The translations under genes were made by a program, and so were the position numbers. A stretch of DNA of 64,000 nucleotides from Candidatus Thorarchaeota archaeon (GTDB taxonomy: Archaea; Asgardarchaeota; Thorarchaeia; Thorarchaeales; Thorarchaeaceae): positions 1 through 64,000 of the forward strand of contig JAGSHN010000017.1 in NCBI GenBank assembly GCA_029855935.1, read 5' to 3'. Positions 1 to 7,675 of the stretch are shown here, one piece after another. The first letter of the stretch is position 1, and each line of letters begins with the position of its first letter. The notes beneath the pieces are model-generated. The model worked only from the letters and a program-made list of their open reading frames with translations, had not been told where the DNA came from and searched no databases.

Positions 1-1393
1 GAGACAGCCCTCCCTCTGACTCAGCGCCCTCTCCGGCCGGGGCCTCGATTGGGGCCTCAAGAAGAGCGGCCTCGCCCTCAGCCCGAATCTTCTCGATCTG
101 CATCTTACGGGCCAAGTAGAGAGCGATGATTACAGCGATAGAGAACGCGGCACCCACGATGGTGAGCGTCGTCTGCCACTGGCTGGATGCTCCTCCGAGA
201 AGCTGCTGCCACGTGATGATCAGAAACGCCAGCCCGGCCATGTTCGTGGCGAAGCTCCGGATGGGTGTCTCCACCTTTGTGACCTCGACAAGTCCTACGT
301 CGACCATCGCAGCACCGATGACGCCCGCGTTGTACTGCGACGACTTTGTCTTCTTCGCGATCTTCCGTACCGACAGCGACTTCTTCTTCCCGAGGACCTT
401 TATCGCCTTCGGTACCTTAGACACCAGGAGGTCGGCGTAGGCCTGTCGTGCCTCCTCCTCTCCAATATTGCACTTCTTGCACATGTTCAGCTTCTTGTTC
501 CACGGTCGGCGACACTTTGGACACTTGTCCATTGGCCACGCTGCGGGTGCAACCTCTCTGAGGCGCTGCTTGAGCCGATACTCCTGGACCGACTCTGACA
601 CCTTTTCGGTCTTCTTCTTTCTTCGCATCTTGATACTGGCAAGGACGGTCATCAGCATTGGTAGGGCACCCAGCACCGCGAGATTGGGCAATGATTTTAT
701 CTCCGATGCCTTCTTCTGGATGCTCCTGAGCTTGTGAGCCGTCTGAAGGCCGTCAAGAATTGACCATATCTGACCGCCGAGGCCGGTGACGGCGCCGACC
801 GTCGCGACTGTGGTAGCAACCCCTGCGGCCGACGTGAGGACCTGCATTGGATCCTCCACTGGCATCAGTACGTAGAACTCGGTGGCAATGTGATGAGTCG
901 GTGGGCCCGAGTAGTCGTCTCCGGCAAGATAATAGCCGATGTCGACGGAGGTCTGGAACAGCCCTGTTGCCAAGTCAAGACCCAGGCCACCAGCGTTCAG
1001 TGCCAAGGCCTGTGCGAGATTTATCTCGTAGGTCTGCGGGGGCATCTCGACGCCCGGCGGAACCTCCGCTATCACCTCTTGTTCAATCAGAAGGGTGAAG
1101 ATCTTTATCCCCTGATAGTAGAACCCGATTCCACCACTGATATTGTAGATTGCTCTAGACCCAATGACCTTGAGAGCAAGGACAAAGGTCTGGTTTTGCT
1201 CCTTGTGGATGACTATGGGATTCGTCTCGGTTGCCTGTGTTATGTTCACACCGTCGATACTGACGAACAGTTGCAGATTGTCGTCACCAAACCAGCCACT
1301 CTCATCCTGAGCCGCGACAGGGCGTGGTGAGAGCACGAGCATTATGACCATCATCACAGAGATACCCAGCAGCAGTATAGTCCTCGGTCGCAT
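1..1393 (-). CDS. Membrane protein with extracellular domain, zinc ribbon and winged-helix-like segment (3' end outside window)
   Basis: An uninterrupted minus-strand frame runs from ATG at 1391-1393 off the left edge (464 codons visible). Reading it gives an N-terminal signal peptide/TM (about residues 5-28, ending in PVAAQ), an extracellular domain of about 160 residues with N-glycosylation-type NIT/NQT/NIS sites, a hydrophobic stretch near residues 185-210, a TM near 235-255 followed by a KMRRKKK stop-transfer, then a cytoplasmic-type zinc ribbon (CPKC...CKKC), a segment resembling a winged helix (KIAKKTKSSQYNAGVIG), and two further TM helices before an Ala/Glu-rich tail. No named family is recognised. 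The layout, a surface domain joined through the membrane to a possible nucleic-acid-binding module, suggests sensing or assembly, but this is speculation. Several shorter frames on the plus strand are its antisense shadows. Confidence 0.8.
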   Translation of the reverse strand, partial: MRPRTILLLGISVMMVIMLVLSPRPVAAQDESGWFGDDNLQLFVSIDGVNITQATETNPIVIHKEQNQTFVLALKVIGSRAIYNISGGIGFYYQGIKIFTLLIEQEVIAEVPPGVEMPPQTYEINLAQALALNAGGLGLDLATGLFQTSVDIGYYLAGDDYSGPPTHHIATEFYVLMPVEDPMQVLTSAAGVATTVATVGAVTGLGGQIWSILDGLQTAHKLRSIQKKASEIKSLPNLAVLGALPMLMTVLASIKMRRKKKTEKVSESVQEYRLKQRLREVAPAAWPMDKCPKCRRPWNKKLNMCKKCNIGEEEARQAYADLLVSKVPKAIKVLGKKKSLSVRKIAKKTKSSQYNAGVIGAAMVDVGLVEVTKVETPIRSFATNMAGLAFLIITWQQLLGGASSQWQTTLTIVGAAFSIAVIIALYLARKMQIEKIRAEGEAALLEAPIEAPAGEGAESEGGLS

Positions 1394-1612
1394 TGAAATA
1401 CACACCTTCCACATCGCATCTCGGAGGGCGCGAGACCCACATACAGGACCCACTAATGGCTTTTCCGCGTATCGGTCCCACATCGTCTGTGGTCAGCCAA
1501 TCAGCCGGTCACAGGATCCAGGTCTGCCAATCCAACGCCCTTCACGCAGTCCACCACTCCTGACCGAAACACCCACAACACACCACCTGTTTCGTGGCTC
1601 AGACGTGAGCAT

Positions 1613-2047
1613 TCATCGCTTCTCTGCGTGTCCAAGCGATGACTCGGTCTCGAGCGCCTCGACCATCGCAACGAGGGCCAGTGCCAGCTGCCTTGGGCCA
1701 AGACTCTTCTTGAACACCGTGTCGGCACCTGCAGAAACGGCCTTCGGGACAAGGTCGGGGTCCAGGAACGACGACATGATCACGATATTCTTGATACCCT
1801 TGTCAGAGAGTGTCTCGGCGCACTTGAATCCATCCATCAGTGGGAGACGGGCATCAATCAGCGAGACGAGCGGGCGGACCTTCTTCCTGCGCCACCGCCT
1901 CCGGCCCACCTTGTCAATCGCCTGCATGCAGTCGCTGGCCAGAATCACTGGGATATCTTCTCTCAGCTGGTGTATGATTGTGGCAATGACCTCCCTTATC
2001 GCTGGGTCATCGTCGACTATCAATACTGCAGGGGGCTCACCGCTCAT
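1613..2047 (-). CDS. Stand-alone response regulator receiver domain protein
   Basis: The 144-residue product is a single CheY-like receiver domain. The acidic pocket (D12-D14 in IVDDDP), the phospho-acceptor D65 (SLIDARLPLMDG), the switch Ser at 92/93 (IVIMSS) and K113 (VFKK) are all visible, so it should accept phosphate from a histidine kinase; none is encoded in the window. An odd feature is a very basic insertion, GRRRWRRKKVRP (residues 49-60), between the second helix and the phospho-acceptor strand, which could bind nucleic acid or acidic partners. There is no output domain. I chose ATG at 2045-2047 because homology begins a few residues after it; the frame is open to 2260, and an ATG at 2168-2170 lies about 22 bases from a TATA-like CTAATAAG (2188-2195), so a longer 185-residue form is possible. 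Confidence 0.85.
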   Translation of the reverse strand: MSGEPPAVLIVDDDPAIREVIATIIHQLREDIPVILASDCMQAIDKVGRRRWRRKKVRPLVSLIDARLPLMDGFKCAETLSDKGIKNIVIMSSFLDPDLVPKAVSAGADTVFKKSLGPRQLALALVAMVEALETESSLGHAEKR

Positions 2048-2265
2048 CGTCAGACGGCCTCTGTCGTAAGTGCATTCGGTTGGTGCGGTTCCTGACGTGA
2101 AGTCCACAGGCTCGTGCGCATCACCGCTTATGAAAGAATCTGCGACGGAGAGCGGCCGCGGGATAGACATCGCTGCGGTCAAGGGGCGCTTATTAGGGGT
2201 CTCCAGACACACAATCTGAGTGTGGAAGACCATCAAGACGCGACCCATACAGGTGGCCAACGATA

Positions 2266-2793
2266 GTGTGCGGACATAATGATGACAGGCAGGACAGGAC
2301 TGTCAGCATCTCGGACCTGAGGCCAGAGATGCGCGACTTCAGCATCATCTTCACGGTAGTGTCCAAGAGCAAGCCAAGACTGGTGACAGCCAGACGTTCT
2401 GGTCGACGACTACTTGTCACGGAGTGCGTGGTGGCTGACAGTTCGGGAAGAATAGGACTGGTCCTGTGGAACGATGAGCACGATCTGGTCGAGTGCGGGG
2501 AGTCTTACCTGCTCAGGAACGCACGCGTACGCCTCAACGACCACAGTATGTATCTCGTCCGAGGACCGAGAGGCGTCTTTGTGAAGACGGATGCGCCCTC
2601 CACCGTCAGCACGGGGGGCAAGGATATGAGTCTGCCATTCGCATGGATGAAACAAGAAGAGGACAGTGTTGCCGATGGTACATCAAGCGATGGTAGCGTC
2701 AAGAAGAGGAGAAGGAGGAGGCACATCATCATACCAGTAGGAGGACCTCCAGTGCATAGAATCCGCGGGATCCACGACCAGCACGAGTTCTGA
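2266..2793 (+). CDS. OB-fold single-stranded nucleic-acid-binding protein (RPA/SSB-like)
   Basis: The N-terminal 110 residues match the archaeal single-OB-fold SSB/RPA pattern: ISDLRPEMRDFSI opens the barrel, then a V-x-K-S-K-P-R strand, ADSSGRIGLVLWND as the diagnostic G-x-x-x-x-x-x-W strand, and YLLRNARVRL closing it. Residues about 110-175 are a low-complexity acidic/serine tail containing a KKRRRRR cluster. Proteins of this type bind single-stranded DNA or RNA in replication, repair or RNA handling; which one is not visible. The start is GTG at 2266; no better in-frame start precedes the OB fold. It is divergent from the response regulator, with about 220 bases between their starts. Confidence 0.75.
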   Translation: MCGHNDDRQDRTVSISDLRPEMRDFSIIFTVVSKSKPRLVTARRSGRRLLVTECVVADSSGRIGLVLWNDEHDLVECGESYLLRNARVRLNDHSMYLVRGPRGVFVKTDAPSTVSTGGKDMSLPFAWMKQEEDSVADGTSSDGSVKKRRRRRHIIIPVGGPPVHRIRGIHDQHEF

Positions 2794-2851
2794 GAGACTG
2801 GCCCACAGCAGAAGTTTTCAGGGGGTTTCTTGGCGCTCGTATCGGTGGAAG

Positions 2852-3745
2852 TTGACAGGTACCAAACGCGGTCAAGGCCCTAGGGTCCCCTATCCACAGG
2901 TGCTTCTCACGGGTAGACTCCGTCTTGCCGGACTGCCACCGGCACTCGCCTGCGAACTCTCAGAGAAGATACGGGACTCTGCTACGCGTGGCGACGGCGA
3001 TGTCCTGAGTCAGGATGGAGTGGATAGGGCCGCTCTTCAGGCAGTACAAGAGCTGTCATCCAATCTCGTGCCAGACTTGAGAACTGTCCTGAGATACTAC
3101 AGCATGCTCTCCAGAGGCGAGGCTCCGCCCCTCATTCTGGCCATTGAGGGGGCGTCTGCCACTGGCAAGTCAATGCTCTTTCTTGACCTTGTGCAGATGC
3201 TCGGTGCGACAAGAGTCATCTCGACAGACAGTGTTAGACAGGTGGTCAGGGCGTCCACAGACAGAGATGAAGCGCCAGAACTGTTCTGCCACACGTATCA
3301 GGCACACAGATATCGTCAGGCCGGTCCTGAGGGACTCGAGCCCGCGGTGAGGGGATTCCTCGCGCAGCGCAGCCTGCTGCTACCACTCATCCGCCAGTCC
3401 GTGAAGAGGGTGATTGACGAGGGGGCAGTGTGCATAGTGGAGGGTGTGCATCTTGTTCCGGGCGACTTCATCGACGAGACCCAGGTGATGGAGGTGCTCA
3501 TCAACCCAGACTGCGACACGCACAGAGCCATGTTCCTTGACAAGCAGAGGAGCAGCGGGCTGACGACCATCACCGATGACCCAAAACAGCGGGCACAGGA
3601 GTTTGAGGCCGCTCGAGCGATTCAGAGGTATATGCGTGCCCGGGCTGAGGAGTTCCAGACAGTGATCATCGACTTGGTGGATTACGAGCAGGCACTTGAG
3701 GACATCCGGCAGGCCATTGTTGACTGGATGAGGTATGTCACGTGA
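2852..3745 (+). CDS. 2-phosphoglycerate kinase
   Basis: The family makes 2,3-bisphosphoglycerate from 2-phosphoglycerate and ATP, the first step to cyclic 2,3-diphosphoglycerate in some archaea. The N-terminal 90 residues (PYPQVLLTGRLRLAGLPP onward) look like the ATP-cone-type regulatory domain found in this family. The kinase domain follows with a P-loop GASATGKS at about residues 99-106, then STDSVRQVVR and the VEGVHLVPG block typical of Pgk2. Length (297) is normal. The start used is TTG at 2852; no ATG or GTG in this frame precedes the conserved region. The 3' end is near the reductive-dehalogenase-like gene, but that gene has its own promoter-like element. Confidence 0.8.
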   Translation: MTGTKRGQGPRVPYPQVLLTGRLRLAGLPPALACELSEKIRDSATRGDGDVLSQDGVDRAALQAVQELSSNLVPDLRTVLRYYSMLSRGEAPPLILAIEGASATGKSMLFLDLVQMLGATRVISTDSVRQVVRASTDRDEAPELFCHTYQAHRYRQAGPEGLEPAVRGFLAQRSLLLPLIRQSVKRVIDEGAVCIVEGVHLVPGDFIDETQVMEVLINPDCDTHRAMFLDKQRSSGLTTITDDPKQRAQEFEAARAIQRYMRARAEEFQTVIIDLVDYEQALEDIRQAIVDWMRYVT

Positions 3746-3805
3746 TGCAATGCGCTCGGGAGGACACGCAAGAGAATTCGGCAATCAGGCTACCGACATA
3801 GAATG

Positions 3806-3814
3806 CCTATTTAC
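3806..3814 (+). promoter_or_regulatory. TATA-like element of the reductive-dehalogenase-like gene
   Basis: CCTATTTAC is centred about 29 bases before ATG 3840, the spacing expected for a leaderless archaeal transcript. The same nine bases occur at 22999-23007 ahead of the CCG-domain gene. Read by eye; not tested. Confidence 0.45.
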
Positions 3815-3839
3815 TCAGATTATCAGCACTGTCCGTGCA

Positions 3840-5237
3840 ATGAGGCCCCCGTCCGTTCTGGTAGACGTGAAGTTGTGTGCGAGTGCAGACTGTATCAACG
3901 AGTGTTTCGAAGTCTGTCGCTCGGTGCGTGGCGCCGATGCACCACTCTCCATCGTAGAAGACACGAAGAGACCTGTCATCGACACCGCTAGATGCACTGG
4001 ATGCCTTCTGTGCGTAAGGGCCTGCCCTGCTGGTGCCCTGAGGGTCTCCAACGTCGAGGACACCAGACGTGGCACAAGAACGGAGCAGGGTCGTACAGCC
4101 AGTGAAGACACGCCTGGGACCGACTACCGCCCCTATGAGGTGGCCTCAGACTATGCGCCATTTGACGAGAGCAGGACGATATTCGCCCGTGTCTACAACG
4201 ACGAGACGTTCCCTTTCTTCGGTATGAATGAGTTTGCCGGCGCTGAACAAGCACTGGCGAGACATATGACCGGATACGACAGATTCACTCACGAACTCGC
4301 CATGGCAGCCTGGAAGATCCACAACCTGCTACGCGACCCCCACAGCGACATCGACCGTGCCAGAAGGGAGATGAGCGCTCCCCGCAGACGCGCGCGAGCA
4401 ACACCCGATGAGCTCACAAGAATGGTCAAACGTGCTGCGCTGTTTCTGGGCGGAGCTCTTGTCGGTGTGGCAAGGGTCGACAGGAGATGGCTGTATACGG
4501 GGGACAGAAGGGGCAGAAGCTATGGTGTCCCGAAGAGTATCAATCGCGTGGTGGTCGTCGCAGTCGAGATGGACTATGATGCCATCAGTACCTCCCCATC
4601 ATTCGCTGCCTCAGCCGAGACCGGGCGTTGCTACTCTGTCATGACGTTCATCGAGGTCGAGCTGGCAGCGTTCATCAGAAGACTCGGGTATGTGGCCATT
4701 CCCTGTGGAAACGAGATTGCGCTGAGCGTGCCTGTTGCCATCGACGCCGGGCTGGGACAGTACGGGCGACACGGCCTTCTAATCACCAAGGAGTTCGGTT
4801 CTCGCGTGCATATCGCCAACGTGCTCACCGACGCGCCTCTGGTGCCGGACTCTCCAGACAGACGATTCTGTGAGTCGGTGACACGCTTCTGTGAGGTATG
4901 CGAAAAGTGCGCGCGGTTGTGTCCCTCGCAGTCGATAGCCTATGGTAGAGAGAGGTCTTGGACTGGCAAGACTGTCTCCAACAACTCCGGTGTCAAGAAG
5001 TGGTACATCAACCCCGAGACCTGCTACGGTTTCTGGATACGCAACGGCTCAGACTGCGCGAACTGCATACGTTCGTGCCCCTACAACAAGCCGAACAACG
5101 TACTCCACAGGGTCGTTCTGTGGGTCACCCAGCATCTGCCTTGGCTGGACCGAGTGATCGTCAAGATGGACGACATCGTCGGATTTGGCAGACAGAGACC
5201 GTCTAGTGCACTCTGGAAACGACTCAGACCGCGCTGA
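3840..5237 (+). CDS. Reductive-dehalogenase-like Fe-S protein, cytoplasmic, with extra N-terminal ferredoxin domain
   Basis: The C-terminal half matches the RdhA/epoxyqueuosine-reductase superfamily and, within it, reductive dehalogenases: a corrinoid-domain core containing GLGQYGRHGLLITKEFG, then two 4Fe-4S motifs, CEVCEKCARLCP (from residue 351) and the split C-x11-C-x2-C-x3-CP in CYGFW...CANCIRSCP. RdhA enzymes use a corrinoid to remove halide from organohalides. There is no Tat signal and no membrane segment, so it should be cytoplasmic. Unusually, the N terminus adds a Cys-rich stretch (C13, C18, C22, C26) and a standard CTGCLLCVRACP site (C52-C62). I chose ATG 3840 because of the TATA-like element 29 bases upstream; the frame extends to ATG 3735, overlapping the kinase gene by 11 bases. 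No RdhB-type anchor is nearby. A non-dehalogenating corrinoid oxidoreductase is an alternative. Confidence 0.75.
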   Translation: MRPPSVLVDVKLCASADCINECFEVCRSVRGADAPLSIVEDTKRPVIDTARCTGCLLCVRACPAGALRVSNVEDTRRGTRTEQGRTASEDTPGTDYRPYEVASDYAPFDESRTIFARVYNDETFPFFGMNEFAGAEQALARHMTGYDRFTHELAMAAWKIHNLLRDPHSDIDRARREMSAPRRRARATPDELTRMVKRAALFLGGALVGVARVDRRWLYTGDRRGRSYGVPKSINRVVVVAVEMDYDAISTSPSFAASAETGRCYSVMTFIEVELAAFIRRLGYVAIPCGNEIALSVPVAIDAGLGQYGRHGLLITKEFGSRVHIANVLTDAPLVPDSPDRRFCESVTRFCEVCEKCARLCPSQSIAYGRERSWTGKTVSNNSGVKKWYINPETCYGFWIRNGSDCANCIRSCPYNKPNNVLHRVVLWVTQHLPWLDRVIVKMDDIVGFGRQRPSSALWKRLRPR

Positions 5238-5282
5238 CTGGTGTCTGGCCATCGAGAGAGAGCCAGTGGTGACAACAACAAC

Positions 5283-5291
5283 CGTTAATTG
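5283..5291 (+). promoter_or_regulatory. TATA-like element of the DDAH-family gene
   Basis: CGTTAATTG precedes ATG 5387 by about 100 bases, implying a leader of roughly 70 bases; the start itself has a good ribosome-binding sequence (AGAGGT, 8 bases before ATG). Confidence 0.35.
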
Positions 5292-5386
5292 ACGCGGCCG
5301 GAACAGGCGTCTCCGCGGGGCATCGGCCTCTGATGACTGAAGCGTATCTCGGAGAATGGATGAGCTGAGCAAGAGAGGTCAACAAG

Positions 5387-6139
5387 ATGTACAGGAGAGC
5401 CTTGGTCAGACCACCCTCGGCGTCGATGGGGGGTTGCATCTCAGATCATCCGATGAGAGAGCAGTTCAGCCTTGAGCTGGCAAGACGACAACACGCAGCG
5501 TACGTCGAAGCCCTCAGAGAGATTGGACTCGATGTAGTCGAACTGACACCGGAGCCGACGCTACCCGACTCGTGCTTCGTCGAGGACACGGCCGTTGTTC
5601 ACGAAAGTAGGGCATTGATCTGCAGACCAAGGCCTCCCAGCCGCAGAGCAGAGGTCGACGCCGTTGAAGAGGTCCTCGCTGAACACCTGCACATCAGAAG
5701 GGCCACCCCTCCGGCCACAATAGAGGGAGGGGATGTCATCCATTTCACGGAGAGACTCGTCTGCGGAGTCTCAAGCCGGACCACGCTTGACGGAGTGAGA
5801 CAGATGGAGGAGTGGCTGTGTGTCCGTGTCGACACCGTTCGGGATCCCGCGATGTTCCATCTTAAGTCGGATGTGACTGCTGTCAGCGATGAGCTTGTCA
5901 TCGGAACAAGACCGAGGATAGATGACGCGGTATTCGACGGACTGGAGAAGATAGTAGTTCCACCCGAGGAGGCCTATGCCGCCAACACGCTTGCCATCAA
6001 CGGACGGGTGCTAGTGGCAAGTGGCCATCCGGTGACTGCTGCCCGCCTGCGTGATGCCGGCCTGGATGTGATCGAGCTAGACATGTCGGAGTTCGAGAAG
6101 TGCAGTGGCGCACTGACCTGTCTGTCGATACTCTTCTGA
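5387..6139 (+). CDS. Dimethylarginine dimethylaminohydrolase (DDAH)-family amidinohydrolase
   Basis: The protein matches the guanidino-group-modifying superfamily of the DDAH type, which hydrolyses methylated arginines to citrulline and methylamines. Visible landmarks are the substrate-gripping PDSCFVEDTAVV, the TIEGGDV loop, the catalytic His in MFHLKSDVTAV and the nucleophilic Cys in the C-terminal SGALTCLSILF. Length (250) is normal. An arginine deiminase or an N-succinylarginine dihydrolase-like role cannot be excluded, because the fold is shared. AGAGGT eight bases before ATG 5387 supports the start. It converges with nuoN, with only 36 bases between the stops. Confidence 0.85.
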   Translation: MYRRALVRPPSASMGGCISDHPMREQFSLELARRQHAAYVEALREIGLDVVELTPEPTLPDSCFVEDTAVVHESRALICRPRPPSRRAEVDAVEEVLAEHLHIRRATPPATIEGGDVIHFTERLVCGVSSRTTLDGVRQMEEWLCVRVDTVRDPAMFHLKSDVTAVSDELVIGTRPRIDDAVFDGLEKIVVPPEEAYAANTLAINGRVLVASGHPVTAARLRDAGLDVIELDMSEFEKCSGALTCLSILF

Positions 6140-6175
6140 CCAGCGCGCCGGCTGTTGAAACCCCGAACCGCACAC

Positions 6176-7675
6176 TCAGCCAAACAGCTGGCTTGCCGCT
6201 ATGTTGGCATAGTCGAGGACGATGCTGGGATTGATGAAGAGGACTAGGACACCAATGACACCAAGCGTGGCGGCAACAAGCGGTCCACGCGCAAGGCGCA
6301 GTCGCTCCGCGTCCTCAGGAGGGGCCATATAGCACACCCTAAGGACACGCAAGTAGTAGCCGAGCGACAGGACGGAGTTCAGAGTACCTATCAGCGCGAG
6401 CCACCACATCCCGACCTCGATTGCACTTCCGAAGAGGAATATCTTCGATAGCAGCCCAGCAGTCGGAGGCATCCCTGCGAGCGAGAGCATCAACACCGCA
6501 AGCAAGCCAGAGGCGAATGGGGCTCGTGAGGACAGCCCCACAAGCTCGTCATACGTGACCTGACGTCTGAGGCGAACCGTCAGCGCCCAGACGAGTATGA
6601 AGGCTGAGGTCTTCATCAGCGCGTGAACGAACGCGTGAAACATCGCGGCTGCAGCGCCGAACTGCGTACCGACAGCAAGACCGATGAACAGATAGCCCAT
6701 CATCGCGATGCTGGAGTACGCAAGCATGCGCATGATGTTCTGCTGACGAAGTGCCAGAATGTTGCCTATCAGCATCGTCAGGATTGACACAAGGACGATG
6801 AGGGGCATCCACTGCAGTCGCACGACGATGAACCCGACGATCATTATCCGCATCAGCGCACCCACACCAGCCTTCTTCGTGCCGCCCGCCAGGAATGCTG
6901 CGAGACTCCCGTCCGCGGAGCTGTACGTGTCCGGCACCCACATCCAGCCCGGAAAGGCTCCTATCTTGAAGCCAAAGGCGATGACAAAGAGCACCATTGC
7001 CAAGAGGGATGTGGCCACTGCAGACAGCTCGAGCGTGGGCGAGGAGAAGTACGACTGGAGCGCCGCTCCGATGGCCGCTATGTCCGTCGTCCCGGTGAGT
7101 CCGTAGAGCAAGGCGATACCGAACAGCATCAGCACCGTGGCGAGCAACCCCATCACGAAGTACTTCACCGCACCATCGACGGCAGCCCGACTCGGACCAA
7201 GCGCGGCAAGGACATAGGTCGGCATCGACATCAGCTCCCAAGCGAGGAACAGTGCCACAAGGTCGGTCGCCATCACGGTCCACATCGTGCCACCAATCGA
7301 GATCAGCAGCAACGAGTGAAACGTGGCCCGGTCGCCATAGAAGGTCGTGCTTGAGAGCAGCACAAGGAAACCGACAACCAGGATTATCCAGATGAACAGG
7401 TCGGCAAAGTGACTGCGCGCGAAGAGCCCGCCAAAAGAGGACCCGTAGACATCATTGTCGATGAGGACGGTCTCCAGCCCTGTGAGCAACAGGCCAATGG
7501 CACTGACAGGCAGTGGATTTGTTCGCTGACCGACAGCGAGAGCAATCACGCCAAAGGCGATAATGGTGAAGACGGGCACCGACCCGAGCCAGTCGGCAGG
7601 GATGTTACCTACAAGCCACTGTGTAAACGGAGAGAACACTGTTCTGACGAGTTGAGCAAGGACCGACAGTATCAC
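6176..7675 (-). CDS. nuoN: Complex I antiporter-like subunit NuoN
   Basis: Membrane subunit of the proton-pumping arm, about 14 TM helices and 499 residues (E. coli NuoN is 485). The pump residues are present: Glu in LAWELMSMPTYV on TM5 and Lys in GFKIGAFPGWMWVPD on TM7, with the central Lys pair in GGTKKAGVGALMR. It is the last gene of the operon. The start is GTG at 7675 overlapping the nuoM stop (GTGA), with GGAGGTG eight bases upstream. The overlap implies translational coupling. Confidence 0.93.
   Translation of the reverse strand: MILSVLAQLVRTVFSPFTQWLVGNIPADWLGSVPVFTIIAFGVIALAVGQRTNPLPVSAIGLLLTGLETVLIDNDVYGSSFGGLFARSHFADLFIWIILVVGFLVLLSSTTFYGDRATFHSLLLISIGGTMWTVMATDLVALFLAWELMSMPTYVLAALGPSRAAVDGAVKYFVMGLLATVLMLFGIALLYGLTGTTDIAAIGAALQSYFSSPTLELSAVATSLLAMVLFVIAFGFKIGAFPGWMWVPDTYSSADGSLAAFLAGGTKKAGVGALMRIMIVGFIVVRLQWMPLIVLVSILTMLIGNILALRQQNIMRMLAYSSIAMMGYLFIGLAVGTQFGAAAAMFHAFVHALMKTSAFILVWALTVRLRRQVTYDELVGLSSRAPFASGLLAVLMLSLAGMPPTAGLLSKIFLFGSAIEVGMWWLALIGTLNSVLSLGYYLRVLRVCYMAPPEDAERLRLARGPLVAATLGVIGVLVLFINPSIVLDYANIAASQLFG

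Noticed and set aside
1344-2069. 241-codon plus-strand frame
   Set aside because: Lies opposite the response regulator and its downstream gap; Ser/Arg-rich shadow composition.
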